A DNA stretch of 64,000 nt from Yersinia intermedia. Lineage in GTDB: Bacteria; Pseudomonadota; Gammaproteobacteria; Enterobacterales; Enterobacteriaceae. The DNA is taken from NCBI RefSeq assembly GCF_900635455.1, contig NZ_LR134116.1, positions 2,728,001 through 2,792,000 of the forward strand, written 5' to 3'. A model generated the notes under the pieces. The model made no database searches and had not been told where the DNA came from. It worked only from the letters and a program-made list of their open reading frames with translations. Shown here piece after piece: positions 8,795-18,836 of this stretch (position 1 is its first letter; each line of letters begins with the position of its first letter). The translations under genes were made by a program, and so were the position numbers.

Positions 8795-9193
8795 ATGTAC
8801 AGCCGATCAGGGGTTCAAGCTTACGCAACCGTAGGGATCGAAAGTGGTGTAATGAGTGCCAGCCCTCATCAATTGATCGTGATGCTCTTCGACGGGGCGC
8901 AAAGCGCCCTGGTTCGTGCTCGCATCTTGATGAGTCAGGGAGATATTCCGGCCAAAGGTGCTGCGTTGTCAAAAGCCATTAATATTATTGATAATGGGCT
9001 GAGTGCAGGACTGGATATGGAAAAAGGCGGTGAGCTGGCACAGAATTTGTCAGCTTTATATGACTATATGTCGCGGCGCTTGCTGCATGCCAATTTGCAT
9101 AATGACGAACAGGCAATTAATGAAGTGTCTGCTTTGCTCGAAAATATTGCAGACGCCTGGCGGCAGATCGGCCCCAATTATCAACCTGATTAG
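8795..9193 (+). CDS. fliS: Flagellin export chaperone FliS
   Basis: FliS binds the C-terminus of newly made flagellin in the cytoplasm and prevents premature polymerisation. The 132-residue helical protein has the family start [27 protein letters not shown] and the LIVMLFDGA segment. The gap to fliD is three bases, so the two are co-translated. Confidence 0.95.
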   Translation: MYSRSGVQAYATVGIESGVMSASPHQLIVMLFDGAQSALVRARILMSQGDIPAKGAALSKAINIIDNGLSAGLDMEKGGELAQNLSALYDYMSRRLLHANLHNDEQAINEVSALLENIADAWRQIGPNYQPD

Positions 9194-9204
9194 GACCCCA
9201 TTTA

Positions 9205-9567
9205 ATGGAACGTCACCAGCACCTTTTGTCCGAATATCAACAAATCCTGACACTCAGTGAGCAAATGCTTGCATTAGCCATTGAGGGGAATTGGGATGCG
9301 CTGGTTGATCTCGAAATGACTTACCTTAAAGCGGTAGAAAGCACGGCAAATGTCACTATATCCTCATGCTCATCTCAGGTGTTGCAAGAGCTGTTACGTG
9401 AGAAATTGAGAGCTATATTGGAAAATGAAATAGAAATTAAACGTCTATTACAGTTACGCCTGGATGCACTCAGTGAATTAGTCGGGCAATCAACCCGGCA
9501 GCAAGCTGTTAATAATACTTATGGTCAATTCCCTGATCATGCATTGCTGCTGGGTGAAACACAGTAG
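9205..9567 (+). CDS. fliT: FliD export chaperone and FlhDC antagonist FliT
   Basis: FliT is the FliD-specific chaperone; in Salmonella it also binds FlhC and blocks FlhDC action once FliD has been exported. The 120-residue helical protein ([20 protein letters not shown] near the N-terminus is family-typical) is normal length and ends the fliDST operon. It is the last flagellar gene before the AraC/HD-GYP/AlkA insert. Confidence 0.92.
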   Translation: MERHQHLLSEYQQILTLSEQMLALAIEGNWDALVDLEMTYLKAVESTANVTISSCSSQVLQELLREKLRAILENEIEIKRLLQLRLDALSELVGQSTRQQAVNNTYGQFPDHALLLGETQ

Positions 9568-9682
9568 CGGCCAGTTGCCGAAAACGATTACACCTTTTGT
9601 TGTAAAGCAATTACATGTCACTGCAATTATTAACATGCCAATTAATTTTTATTGTCATTGTTTTTAACATGGGATTATATTG

Positions 9683-9758
9683 ACAGTAACAATCACTCAT
9701 ATCGAGCTGGCTATTATTCTCACCATTAATCTTTTTCGCTAAAATAGCCAGTTACTGT
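9683..9758 (+). repeat. Nested inverted repeats upstream of the AraC-type gene
   Basis: Two perfect dyads overlap: ACAGTAAC (9683-9690) with GTTACTGT (9751-9758), and inside it CTGGCTATT (9707-9715) with AATAGCCAG (9743-9751). They share a base on the right arm, so the two stems could be alternatives in RNA, or they may be protein binding sites in DNA. They lie 83-158 bases before the regulator gene and 116 bases past fliT. Confidence 0.5.
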
Positions 9759-9840
9759 AAATTTTCTATTAAAATGAGTTGCTACTCTGCCACTCAAAGC
9801 GTAAAGATATTCTCAGGCTAAAATTGTGAAATGAATATCG

Positions 9841-10731
9841 ATGGAACGTACAATTAATTTTTGCCCCGGTGTGGGTAGCTCGGCACATGTTATTCAACAC
9901 ACAGAGCTACTACTCACCTCAGTCTATATTGAGCACCCCTTGCTCATTATGGTTAATCGTGGACACAAGATCATTCGCTGGGATAATCAGGAATGTATTA
10001 TTCAAGCCGGTGAAATAGTTGCGGTGAGCAGTGGCCAAACAGTTGATGTAATTAATGGTTTATCTGACGACGGGCTATTTTTTAGCCACCAACTTCGCTG
10101 TGATCCTCGCTTGATTGCAACCTTTGCCAGTCATCCAGCATCGGCTGGTCTTGGGTATGTTACCGGCGTTATGCCCGTGCGTAATTTGGCACCTGAATTC
10201 ATTAATACTTTTAGCAATACATTTAAAGCAATATCTGATACCGGTGATATTCCACCGACTATCGTCAGGCACCGTATGCTTGAATTGTTGCTTTGGTTGG
10301 CTCAGCGTGGCGTTAAATTCATATTAAATGAAAGTGACTCGTTAAGTGAGCGAGTGCGCCGTTGCCTGGCGGTTGACCCGCACAAAATATGGTCAGCATC
10401 AGAGGTGGCAGATCATATGGCGATGAGTGAAGTTGTATTACGGCGTAAGTTAGCCGCCGAAAAAATATTATTACGTGATTTGATGATTGATGTTCGCATG
10501 ACCAGTGCATTGCGTTTATTGCAAGGTACTGATTGGCCAATTTCATTAATCGCCAGCCAGGTGGGTTACGAAAGTGCATCACGTTTTGCTGAACGTTTCC
10601 GCAAACGTTTTGGCTTTGCTCCTACCGCCATCCGTGGGCATCATCGCTTACATGCAGCAGATATTGACCCACCACCTGAAAGCTATCATCGCTATTTAGG
10701 CCTTCATACGCCTGATTTAGGTTCAATATAA
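9841..10731 (+). CDS. AraC-family transcriptional regulator
   Basis: The C-terminal 100 residues of this 296-residue protein form an AraC/XylS double helix-turn-helix: a first HTH around residues 182-205 (IWSASEVADHMAMSEVVLRR) and a second around 228-262 ending in the family consensus SRFAERFRKRFGFAPTAIR. The N-terminal part looks like a cupin-type sensing domain (IIQAGEIVAVSSGQTVDVI) but no ligand can be inferred. The ATG has only a weak ribosome site. It lies in the same orientation as, and 323 bases ahead of, the HD-GYP gene, so that gene or the neighbouring flagellar genes are plausible targets. I do not recognise a named orthologue. Confidence 0.85.
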   Translation: MERTINFCPGVGSSAHVIQHTELLLTSVYIEHPLLIMVNRGHKIIRWDNQECIIQAGEIVAVSSGQTVDVINGLSDDGLFFSHQLRCDPRLIATFASHPASAGLGYVTGVMPVRNLAPEFINTFSNTFKAISDTGDIPPTIVRHRMLELLLWLAQRGVKFILNESDSLSERVRRCLAVDPHKIWSASEVADHMAMSEVVLRRKLAAEKILLRDLMIDVRMTSALRLLQGTDWPISLIASQVGYESASRFAERFRKRFGFAPTAIRGHHRLHAADIDPPPESYHRYLGLHTPDLGSI

Positions 10732-11054
10732 CCCTTTTTGAGATGATCATTTTGATAATTTCCGATATAGCTTTTTTAACACCTGTCAGTAAAAACCGTA
10801 GCATCCCATTCAAACTCATCCAAGTCCTTTTGACAGTCTAAAACTGGACTGCTAAATACTGCTTTTAGATATTCTGCACGTTAAAACTATTTTTTTCTGA
10901 CTGTGATTAGTTTTTTCATCCAAAATCCTGATGAAAGTTAAAATAAATTATTTAAAATCATACTGTTATGGTAAATACACCCAAAAAGAGGAGAATATGC
11001 TGATTATGTCAGTGCATTCTATGATTATAAGTAATTAAATAATAAACTTCCGGG
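10732..11054. other. AT-rich gap before the HD-GYP gene
   Basis: Contains a 7-bp dyad TTTCATC/GATGAAA (10914-10920 and 10930-10936, 9-nt loop) and the 13-codon ORF at 10997. I found no clear sigma-70 or sigma-28 promoter, although the region is AT-rich enough to hold one. Confidence 0.5.
10997..11038 (+). CDS. Possible 13-residue leader peptide ahead of the HD-GYP gene
   Basis: AGAGGAG lies three bases before ATG CTG ATT ATG..., encoding MLIMSVHSMIISN and stopping 16 bases before the HD-GYP start. The ribosome site is stronger than that of the downstream gene but its spacing is short. It could allow translational coupling or attenuation, or be chance. Confidence 0.3.
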   Translation: MLIMSVHSMIISN

Positions 11055-14024
11055 ATGGCTACGATGCTAAGTAATCTGTTCGGGCTAAAAAACCGCTATC
11101 CTTTACATATTCAAATTGCAGCGCTCTTTACCTTGCTGATCGTCTCAATAGGCACCGTCATTATTATTTTCGGTCATAGCCAACTGACTAAATTGACTGA
11201 AATCAGCACTAATCGTCAGTATCAAAAAACCGGTGAGGCAATTGCTGCAGAATTGGATGCCGTAACGCGGCCAATGATCATGTCGGTTAATATTCTGGCA
11301 AGCATGCAAATCACCGAATTGGCGACCCTTGAACAGCGAATGGCCTTTGTCGGTAAATTTATTGAAATTCTGAATCAGAATAGTTATGCCAGTGCCGTCT
11401 ATAGTGCTTATGCTAACGGTGATTTCTTTATGTTACGGCGTTTGACGGACGCTAACAGGGCATTATTCCATGCCCCTGAAGATGCCAAATGGGTGGTTCA
11501 AAGTAATCGTTTTCTCGATAGTTTACCGGAGAAACGTTTTATTTATTTGAATAAACAGCAGCAGGTCATCGCTGTTATGCCACGAGACAATGATAGCTAC
11601 GACCCACGGCACAGAGATTGGTTTATTCTGGCCGCCGCAAGTCCTACTCTGATTACCTCCCCTATTTATATTTTTAAAGGCACCGGAGAAGTCGGTTTTA
11701 CTTATAGCCGTCAGGCTGAGAATAAACAAGCAATCATTGGATTGGATGTTTCTTTGGCCTCACTTTCGCAATTTTTAATAAAACAAAATCTGCCACCCGG
11801 TAGCCAGGCCATTATTACTAACACTCAGGGTGAAGTTATCGCTAGCCTGCCGAAACCTAAAAATAAGGTGGCAGATAGCACCAATCCAGATCGGCAAATC
11901 CCTGTATTGCAAGCTTTGCTCAATGCTCAAAAAAACAACCAGGCGGGCAGCAAGTTACCAGCAAACAATACTAATCGTAGTATCATGTTTGAAGCACAAA
12001 ATCAGCATTGGTTCGGCTCAGTTGTTGAGATTAATAGCAACGGTAATACCTATCAGTTGATTATTGCCACACCGGCAAGCTATCTGACAGCCGATGCAAA
12101 TTCTATCCGTAATCACTCAACCTTTATCGCATTTATCCTGTTAATGCTCAGTTTGCCATTAGTGTGGTATTTCTCTCGAAAAATATCCAAGCCCCTTATT
12201 CGTCTACGCCAAGACGCTGATTCCATCAGTAACCTCTATTTTGAAGAGCGTGCATTAGAACACTCCATTATTGAGGAAGTTGATGAGCTCCACAAATCAA
12301 TGTCAAAAATGAAGTCAACACTGAAGCAGTTTATTTCGATGGGCAATATGCTGACAGCAGAAAGTAATTTCTCCCGTCAAATGCAAGGGCTACTAAATGA
12401 AACCACGGACATTGCAGCCATGACTGGTGGGATTATTTTCTTGTCAGATAAAGATGAGGGAACCTTTACACCGACGGCATTTCGCTGGGATGGTGAAAAT
12501 ATCCCGGTAGCAGAAATGTCTTCATTACAGATCAAAGAAGATAATCTCGCTACCTTCCTACCCGTACTCGAAGGGAAAACCATTGTAGGAACACTCAATA
12601 AAGATAATTTTTTCAGCCAACTACATGATTTTCTACAGCCTTATCTGCCGCTGCGTTTTATTGCCGTACCCATGAAAACACATGATGATCAATTGCTCGG
12701 ATTCCTGCTGCTATTTAATCCTTATGAGCTGAATGCTGAACGTGAACGCTCAAAAATTCAATTGGTTAATGCCCTCGTGGGCAGTTTATCTGTTTCAGTA
12801 GAAACACAGCGATTATTGCAAGAGCAGAAAAACCTGCTCAACGCCTTTATTGAGCTTATTGCTGGAGCCATCGATGCCAAAAGTGCCTATACCGGTGGAC
12901 ACTGCCAGCGGGTGCCTGAAATAACCAAAATGCTCGCCCGTGCCGCAGTCAATAGTAAAGAGGGGCCTTTCGCCAACTTTACGTTATCAGAAAATGAGTG
13001 GGAAGAGTTACATACAGCCTGCTGGCTACATGATTGTGGCAAAATCACCACGCCAGAGTTTGTGGTCGATAAATCAACAAAATTGGAGCTGATTTATGAT
13101 CGCATCCACGAAATACGCATGCGGTTTGAAGTATTAAAACGTGAGAAAGAAATCGCTTTCTTACGCCAATATGGTGCGGTGAGCGCCAGTGAAGCCGATC
13201 AACGGTTGTTAGCTGATGAATTGCACCAATTAGATGAAGATTTTTACTTTATTGCCAACTGCAATGTCGGTGGCGAGTTTATGTCTGATGAAGCCATTGC
13301 GCGTATTCAGCAAATCGCCGGTTACCGTTGGACTCGCACCTTAGATGATAATGCGGGTATCTCCCATGAAGAGCGAGAACGCAAAGCCAGACAACCCGCT
13401 ACTCCACTGCCAGTACAAGAACCGATGCTGGCGGACAAAGAAGAACATATTATTTACCGCGATAATAAAAATAAACACCCAGAATATTATGACTTTAAAG
13501 TACAGGAACCCGCGTTCCTCTATAACCGAGGTGAAATTTATAACCTCAGTATCCGTCGTGGCACGCTAACCGACGAGGACCGCTATAAAATAAATGAGCA
13601 TATTATGCAGACCATAGTGATGTTAAATAAACTTCCTTTCCCGCGCACCATGGCGAATGTCCCGGTTATTGCCGGTGGGCATCATGAGCGCATGGACGGC
13701 AAAGGATACCCCTATCAGCTCACCTATAAACAAATGAGTATTCCGGTGAGGATGATGGCTATAGCCGATGTATTTGAAGCCCTGACAGCCGCCGACCGCC
13801 CTTATAAACCGGGGAAATTATTATCTGAAGCACTCAATATCATGGTCAATATGGTGAATGAAAATCACCTGGATCGCGAACTGTTCATCTTGTTCCTGCA
13901 ATCAGGTATCTGGCATGAATATGCCGTTGTTCATCTGCAAGCAGATAAAATTGATCCAATTGATATACCTGTATTATTGCAACGAATTGGTCACCAGGAT
14001 ATATCATTGGCGCAGACAGCGTAG
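11055..14024 (+). CDS. Membrane HD-GYP c-di-GMP phosphodiesterase with Cache-type sensor
   Basis: The 989-residue protein probably hydrolyses cyclic di-GMP, which in enterics favours swimming. Visible order: membrane helix about 19-41, periplasmic dCache-like domain (PRHRDWFILAAASPTLITSP near 180), second helix about 355-373, HAMP-like linker about 374-425, GAF-like segment about 440-590, then the HD-GYP domain. The metal pair is H659-D660 (WLHDCGK) and the signature HHERMDGKGYP occupies 876-886, followed by IADVFEALTAADRPYKP. Catalytic residues look intact. HD and HHE are about 216 residues apart, far more than in compact HD-GYP domains, so a large insert lies between. The start could be 11064 (MLSN), which has GGGATGG upstream. 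Confidence 0.88.
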   Translation: MATMLSNLFGLKNRYPLHIQIAALFTLLIVSIGTVIIIFGHSQLTKLTEISTNRQYQKTGEAIAAELDAVTRPMIMSVNILASMQITELATLEQRMAFVGKFIEILNQNSYASAVYSAYANGDFFMLRRLTDANRALFHAPEDAKWVVQSNRFLDSLPEKRFIYLNKQQQVIAVMPRDNDSYDPRHRDWFILAAASPTLITSPIYIFKGTGEVGFTYSRQAENKQAIIGLDVSLASLSQFLIKQNLPPGSQAIITNTQGEVIASLPKPKNKVADSTNPDRQIPVLQALLNAQKNNQAGSKLPANNTNRSIMFEAQNQHWFGSVVEINSNGNTYQLIIATPASYLTADANSIRNHSTFIAFILLMLSLPLVWYFSRKISKPLIRLRQDADSISNLYFEERALEHSIIEEVDELHKSMSKMKSTLKQFISMGNMLTAESNFSRQMQGLLNETTDIAAMTGGIIFLSDKDEGTFTPTAFRWDGENIPVAEMSSLQIKEDNLATFLPVLEGKTIVGTLNKDNFFSQLHDFLQPYLPLRFIAVPMKTHDDQLLGFLLLFNPYELNAERERSKIQLVNALVGSLSVSVETQRLLQEQKNLLNAFIELIAGAIDAKSAYTGGHCQRVPEITKMLARAAVNSKEGPFANFTLSENEWEELHTACWLHDCGKITTPEFVVDKSTKLELIYDRIHEIRMRFEVLKREKEIAFLRQYGAVSASEADQRLLADELHQLDEDFYFIANCNVGGEFMSDEAIARIQQIAGYRWTRTLDDNAGISHEERERKARQPATPLPVQEPMLADKEEHIIYRDNKNKHPEYYDFKVQEPAFLYNRGEIYNLSIRRGTLTDEDRYKINEHIMQTIVMLNKLPFPRTMANVPVIAGGHHERMDGKGYPYQLTYKQMSIPVRMMAIADVFEALTAADRPYKPGKLLSEALNIMVNMVNENHLDRELFILFLQSGIWHEYAVVHLQADKIDPIDIPVLLQRIGHQDISLAQTA

Positions 14025-14154
14025 CCGCAAGGCACGTTATTTATCTGAATGGTATTGCAAAAAACATCGGCAACAAACAGAGTGTGCCACATCAAGAATT
14101 AACGTTATGCTGTTCAGTCGTACATTTTCTCAGCTATATAACAGGGGATCTGGC

Positions 14155-14760
14155 ATGTTCTATCGTTACGGTGAAACAGAAATTAACCATCTCAAACGGC
14201 GCGATAAAAAGATGGCGGCAGCCATCGAGCGATTAGGGATGATAACTCGCCCGCTATCCCCTGATTTGTTTGCTGCATTGATCAGAAATATCGTCGACCA
14301 ACAGATTTCGGTCAAGGCGGCACTAACAGTCAACGCACGGCTGCTCACATTACTGGGCGCAGTGACGCCAATAACTGTTGCCGCTGCCTCTGTAGAGGCG
14401 ATTCAAGGATGCGGTATGACAATGAAGAAAGCGGGATATATTAAAGGCGCTGCGGATGCTGCACTTAATGGCTCGCTGGATTTATCTGCTATATCCCTGC
14501 TGCCCGATAACGACGTTATTGCGCAGCTATCAAACCTCAGTGGTGTCGGCATCTGGACCGCAGAGATGTTATTGATCTCCTCACTTGCCCGACCTGATGT
14601 TGTCAGTTGGGGAGATCTAGCCATCCGGCGCGGCATGATGAATTTATATGGTCATAAAACGCTGCCACGAGAACGTTTTGAACGCTACCGCCGCCGTTAC
14701 ACCCCCTATGGAACAACCGCATCCCTCTATCTATGGGCACTGTCACATGAGACGGTATAA
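14155..14760 (+). CDS. AlkA-like DNA-3-methyladenine glycosylase (HhH-GPD family)
   Basis: Predicted base-excision repair enzyme that removes alkylated bases. The 201-residue product has the helix-hairpin-helix LSGVGIWTAEMLL (about 125-137) and a downstream SWGDLAIRRG whose Asp is the likely catalytic residue, as in AlkA. It lacks the N-terminal domain of E. coli AlkA, so it resembles the short HhH-GPD glycosylases, and no Fe-S cysteine cluster is seen. I chose 14155 because AGGGGA lies eight bases upstream; an in-frame ATG exists at 14107, and the longer open frame overlapping the HD-GYP gene is not needed. It is convergent with fliE (six bases apart) and unrelated to motility by function. 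Confidence 0.82.
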   Translation: MFYRYGETEINHLKRRDKKMAAAIERLGMITRPLSPDLFAALIRNIVDQQISVKAALTVNARLLTLLGAVTPITVAAASVEAIQGCGMTMKKAGYIKGAADAALNGSLDLSAISLLPDNDVIAQLSNLSGVGIWTAEMLLISSLARPDVVSWGDLAIRRGMMNLYGHKTLPRERFERYRRRYTPYGTTASLYLWALSHETV

Positions 14761-14766
14761 GCCGCC

Positions 14767-15078
14767 TTACACCCCCATATTCATTACATCCTGATAAGCC
14801 GCAACCAACTTATTACGAACCTGAATGCCCAGCTGTAAAGATACTGATGACTTTTGCATATCTACCATCACATCATTTAGGCCAACACCGGGGACACCCA
14901 ATTCAAAATTCTGCGCCTGAGTGCGGGCATGCTGCTGGTTTTCACTGATTTTGCCGATGGCCGCTTTCAACTCACTGGCAAAACCGGCCTCTGCTGGCAA
15001 CATTTTTGCCGAACCTGATGCCTGCAACGCAGTGACCTGCAACTGCTGTAAAACCCCTTCAATACCTTGAACAGACAT
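14767..15078 (-). CDS. fliE: Flagellar MS ring-rod junction protein FliE
   Basis: FliE joins the MS ring to the proximal rod and is among the first substrates exported. The start MSVQGIEGVLQQLQVTALQ gives 103 residues, the family length; upstream in-frame starts lack family similarity. The C-terminus (SVSLQLGIQVRNKLVAAYQDVMNM) is diagnostic. It is monocistronic and divergent from fliF. Confidence 0.95.
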   Translation of the reverse strand: MSVQGIEGVLQQLQVTALQASGSAKMLPAEAGFASELKAAIGKISENQQHARTQAQNFELGVPGVGLNDVMVDMQKSSVSLQLGIQVRNKLVAAYQDVMNMGV

Positions 15079-15407
15079 GCTCATCCTCAGACGACGTAGT
15101 GAGTCAAATAACAACATGGAAAGTGAGTACGCTAATGCGGTTATTCGCCACTCGCCACGTATCACTATTTTCAGGATGACACCCTAACACATCATTTTTG
15201 GACTAAAGCCGCTAATTAGATACAAAAATACCGGCTTATTGAGCCATCGAATTCATCACTTACAGCAAATAATGGCATGCCCATAAAAGGGGAGATCAGC
15301 TATTGATGCTTTATCGCTCACAGCACTTGGGAGTCTGTTTTGTTTCGACACATTTTTTACATAAAAAATACTAACTCAAACGTTGTTCAGCTTGGCCAAG
15401 GACGTGT
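15079..15407. other. Divergent promoter region fliE / fliF
   Basis: Gap of 329 bases, moderately AT-rich, holding the candidate FlhDC box at 15271-15313. No sigma-28 site was found, as expected for class 2 operons. AAAAAATACT-type tracts before fliF may contain the -10. Confidence 0.5.
15271..15313 (+). promoter_or_regulatory. Candidate FlhD4C2 box between fliE and fliF
   Basis: Half-sites AATGGCATGCCCATAA (its first seven bases match consensus exactly) and AGCTATTGATGCTTTA (about 10/16) are separated by 11 bases. It lies about 95 bases before fliF and 193 before fliE, and could serve both. Confidence 0.42.
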
Positions 15408-17126
15408 ATGAATGCCTCGATAACTGGCGGTGAAAATCGTGAAAATGTTTTTACGACAACACTGGCACGCCTACGCGCGAATCCAAAAATTCCATTGCTG
15501 ATTGCTGCGGCTGCGGCCGTCGCTATTATTGTCGCGCTGATGTTATGGGCTAAAAGCCCGGATTATCGCGTCCTTTATAGCAACCTGAATGATCGTGACG
15601 GTGGTGATATCGTTACGCAACTGACACAACTGAATATCCCTTACCGCTTCGCTGATAATGGTGGCGCGTTGTTGATCCCGGCAGATAAGGTGCATGAAAC
15701 CCGTCTGCGTCTGGCACAACAAGGCTTACCGAAAGGTGGGGCGGTAGGTTTTGAACTGCTGGACCAGGAAAAATTTGGCATCAGCCAGTTCAGTGAACAA
15801 GTTAACTATCAACGGGCATTGGAAGGTGAGCTGTCCAGAACTATCAGCACCCTTGGGCCAGTGATGAATGTCCGAGTTCACTTGGCAATGCCGAAACCCT
15901 CACTTTTTGTCCGCGAACAAAAATCCCCAACCGCATCTGTAACACTCGCGTTGCAACCAGGCCGCGCTCTTGATGATGGGCAAATTAACGCCATTGTGTA
16001 CATGGTTTCCAGCAGTGTGGCCGGTTTACCACCGGGTAACGTGACTGTCGTTGACCAGACCGGTCGTTTGTTGACGCAATCAGACAGTGCGGGTCGTGAT
16101 TTAAACGCCGCACAACTCAAATTTACTAACGAAGTTGAAAACCGCTTCCAACGCCGTATTGAAACCATACTCGCCCCGATGGTTGGTAACGGTAATGTGC
16201 ATGCGCAGGTCACGGCACAAGTTGATTTTGCCAGCCGTGAACAGACCGATGAAGAGTACAAGCCTAACCAGGCTGCCGATAAAGGCGCGGTCCGCTCACA
16301 GCAAGTTAGTACCAGTGAACAACTGGGGGGAACCAATGTCGGCGGTGTACCGGGAGCATTATCCAATCAGCCATCTGCCACACCGGTCGCACCCATTGAA
16401 ACCCCACAAGCGACGCCTGCTGCTGGTGCTGCTGGTGCCACAGCGAACAATGCCAACGCGGCGAATCGCCCGGCCACCACCACCGCTGCTAAATCGACAG
16501 CGACATCAAGCAATAGCCGCCATGACCAAACCACTAACTTTGAAGTTGACCGCACAATCCGCCATACCCAGCAACAAGCTGGCATGGTGCAGCGCCTCTC
16601 TGTTGCCGTCGTCGTTAATTACGGCAGTGATAAGGCAGGCAAGCCGGTTGCGCTGACGAAAGATCAATTGGCGCAAGTGGAATCCCTGACGCGCGAAGCG
16701 ATGGGCTTCTCGACTGATCGTGGCGATACATTAAATGTGGTGAATACGCCATTTAGCGCCACCGACGATGCTAGCGGTAACACACTGCCATTCTGGCAGC
16801 AGCAGTCGTTCTTTGATCAGATGCTAAACGCTGGCCGTTATCTGCTTATCTTGCTGGTGGCCTGGATCTTATGGCGCAAATTAGTGCGCCCTATGATGGC
16901 CAAGAAACAAGTTGCTGATAAAGCTGCGGCATCAATCAATAACATTGTCCAGACTGCGGTAGCGTCTGAAAATGCGAAACAGAGTAAAGAAGAGCTGGCC
17001 TTGCGTAAGAAAAATCAGCAGCGGGTGAGTGCTGAAGTTCAGGCCCAGCGTATACGCGAACTTGCGGATAAAGACCCACGTGTTGTTGCGCTGGTTATCC
17101 GTCAATGGATGAGTAATGACCAATGA
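15408..17126 (+). CDS. fliF: Flagellar MS-ring protein FliF
   Basis: FliF builds the inner-membrane MS ring on which rod, switch and export gate assemble. The 572-residue protein has two membrane helices (about 27-47 and about 460-480), the conserved [17 protein letters not shown] and [32 protein letters not shown] segment, and a cytoplasmic C-tail that binds FliG. The periplasmic stretch about 300-375 is low-complexity Ala/Thr/Pro. It is slightly longer than E. coli FliF (552). It leads fliFGHIJK and overlaps fliG by four bases. Confidence 0.96.
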   Translation: MNASITGGENRENVFTTTLARLRANPKIPLLIAAAAAVAIIVALMLWAKSPDYRVLYSNLNDRDGGDIVTQLTQLNIPYRFADNGGALLIPADKVHETRLRLAQQGLPKGGAVGFELLDQEKFGISQFSEQVNYQRALEGELSRTISTLGPVMNVRVHLAMPKPSLFVREQKSPTASVTLALQPGRALDDGQINAIVYMVSSSVAGLPPGNVTVVDQTGRLLTQSDSAGRDLNAAQLKFTNEVENRFQRRIETILAPMVGNGNVHAQVTAQVDFASREQTDEEYKPNQAADKGAVRSQQVSTSEQLGGTNVGGVPGALSNQPSATPVAPIETPQATPAAGAAGATANNANAANRPATTTAAKSTATSSNSRHDQTTNFEVDRTIRHTQQQAGMVQRLSVAVVVNYGSDKAGKPVALTKDQLAQVESLTREAMGFSTDRGDTLNVVNTPFSATDDASGNTLPFWQQQSFFDQMLNAGRYLLILLVAWILWRKLVRPMMAKKQVADKAAASINNIVQTAVASENAKQSKEELALRKKNQQRVSAEVQAQRIRELADKDPRVVALVIRQWMSNDQ

Positions 17127-18115
17127 GCCTGACCGGAACTGAAAAAAGCGCCATCATGCTGATGACTCTGGGTGAAGACCACGCCGCCGAGGTGTTTAAA
17201 CACCTCTCCTCGCGCGAAGTGCAGCAACTCAGTACCACCATGGCCAGTATGCGTCAGGTTTCTCACCAGCAACTGATTGATGTATTGGCTGAATTTGAAG
17301 ACGATGCTGAACAATATGCCGCACTGAGCGTGAACGCCAGTGATTACCTGCGCAGTGTGCTGATAAAAGCCTTGGGGGAAGAGCGCGCATCCAGCTTGTT
17401 GGAAGATATTCTGGAGTCACGCGAAACGACCAGCGGGATGGAAACCCTCAACTTTATGGAACCGCAGATGGCGGCCGACCTGATCCGCGACGAACATCCG
17501 CAGATTATCGCCACCATCCTGGTCCACCTGAAACGCGCTCAGGCCGCCGATATTCTGGCGCTGTTCGACGAGCGCCTGCGCAACGATGTGATGTTACGTA
17601 TCGCCACCTTTGGTGGTGTCCAGCCAGCCGCCTTGGCTGAATTGACTGAAGTATTGAACAACCTGCTCGATGGCCAGAACCTCAAACGCAGCAAAATGGG
17701 CGGGATCCGCACAGCGGCCGAGATTATCAACCTGATGAAAACACAACAGGAAGAGACGGTCATGGACGCGGTGCGCGAATACGACGGCGAATTGGCTCAA
17801 AAAATTATCGACGAAATGTTCCTGTTCGAGAATTTGGTCAGTGTCGACGACCGCAGCATTCAGCGTTTACTGCAAGAGATCGACAACGAATCACTATTGA
17901 TCGCTCTGAAAGGCGCCGACCAAGCATTGCGCGAACGTTTCCTCAGCAACATGTCATTGCGTGCAGCAGAAATCTTGCGCGACGATCTGGCAACCCGTGG
18001 GCCGGTACGTATGTCACTGGTGGAAAACGAACAGAAAGCCATCTTGCTTATCGTCCGTCGTCTGGCGGAAAGCGGCGAGGTAGTCATTGGCGGTGGCGAG
18101 GATATCTATGTCTGA
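17123..18115 (+). CDS. fliG: Flagellar motor switch protein FliG
   Basis: FliG couples the C-ring to FliF and is the rotor partner of MotA. The 330-residue protein is standard length. The EHPQ motif of the middle domain ([15 protein letters not shown], near 125) and the charged C-terminal torque helix (about 270-300: [20 protein letters not shown]) are present. It overlaps fliF and fliH by a few bases, so translation is coupled. Confidence 0.97.
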   Translation: MSLTGTEKSAIMLMTLGEDHAAEVFKHLSSREVQQLSTTMASMRQVSHQQLIDVLAEFEDDAEQYAALSVNASDYLRSVLIKALGEERASSLLEDILESRETTSGMETLNFMEPQMAADLIRDEHPQIIATILVHLKRAQAADILALFDERLRNDVMLRIATFGGVQPAALAELTEVLNNLLDGQNLKRSKMGGIRTAAEIINLMKTQQEETVMDAVREYDGELAQKIIDEMFLFENLVSVDDRSIQRLLQEIDNESLLIALKGADQALRERFLSNMSLRAAEILRDDLATRGPVRMSLVENEQKAILLIVRRLAESGEVVIGGGEDIYV

Positions 18116-18836
18116 CAGGATAAATGCCCTGCCCTGGCAACCTTGGTCACTCAACGACTTTGCCAGTACATCAGATACCACGCCGGCAGCGGCAGCGCCG
18201 GATCTCAGTATGCTGTTTACTGATGAACCGGATACGGGTAGCGATAGCGAGTCAACCACGGTTAATGAGCAACAAACATTAGCCAATCTGCAACTCGAAG
18301 CTGAGAAACTGGGGCGCCAACAAGGATTCGCCAAAGGGTTACAAGAAGGGTTGGATAAAGGCTACCAGACAGGTCTGGAGGAAGGTCATCAGCAAGCACT
18401 GGCCGATGCTCAAAAGCAATTGGACCCGATGACCGCCCACTGGCAACTGATGGTAAACGACTTCCAAAGTACCCTTGATGCACTCGACAGCGTGATTGCC
18501 TCACGGTTGATGCAAATGGCCTTGGCCGCCGCCAAACAAATTCTGGGCCAACCCGCAATCTGCGATGGCACAGCGTTATTGGCCCAAATACAGCAACTGA
18601 TCCAGCAGGAACCCATGTTTACCGGTAAGCCACAATTACGGGTTAATCCTAATGATCTGGCTGTCGTCGAGCAACGCTTAGGCAGCACCTTAAGCCTGCA
18701 TGGCTGGCGCTTGCTGGGTGATAGTCAAATTCATCCGGGTGGCTGCAAAGTCAGTGCTGAAGAGGGTGATCTGGATGCCAGCTTGGCTACCCGCTGGCAT
18801 GAGTTATGCCGCCTGGCTGCGCCGGGAGAATTATGA
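18108..18836 (+). CDS. fliH: Flagellar export ATPase regulator FliH
   Basis: FliH binds and restrains the FliI ATPase and links it to the C-ring. The start at 18108 ([15 protein letters not shown]) overlaps the fliG stop and matches the family, giving 242 residues versus 228 in E. coli. A glycine-spaced helical stretch is visible ([20 protein letters not shown], residues about 87-106), the GxxxG repeats typical of FliH. Confidence 0.94.
   Translation: MSDRINALPWQPWSLNDFASTSDTTPAAAAPDLSMLFTDEPDTGSDSESTTVNEQQTLANLQLEAEKLGRQQGFAKGLQEGLDKGYQTGLEEGHQQALADAQKQLDPMTAHWQLMVNDFQSTLDALDSVIASRLMQMALAAAKQILGQPAICDGTALLAQIQQLIQQEPMFTGKPQLRVNPNDLAVVEQRLGSTLSLHGWRLLGDSQIHPGGCKVSAEEGDLDASLATRWHELCRLAAPGEL

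Noticed and set aside
13858..14154. Long 5' extension of the glycosylase reading frame
   Set aside because: It overlaps the HD-GYP coding sequence and lacks HhH-GPD similarity; a good ribosome site precedes the ATG at 14155.
16135..16656. 173-codon ORF inside fliF
   Set aside because: Alternate-frame shadow of the low-complexity part of fliF.
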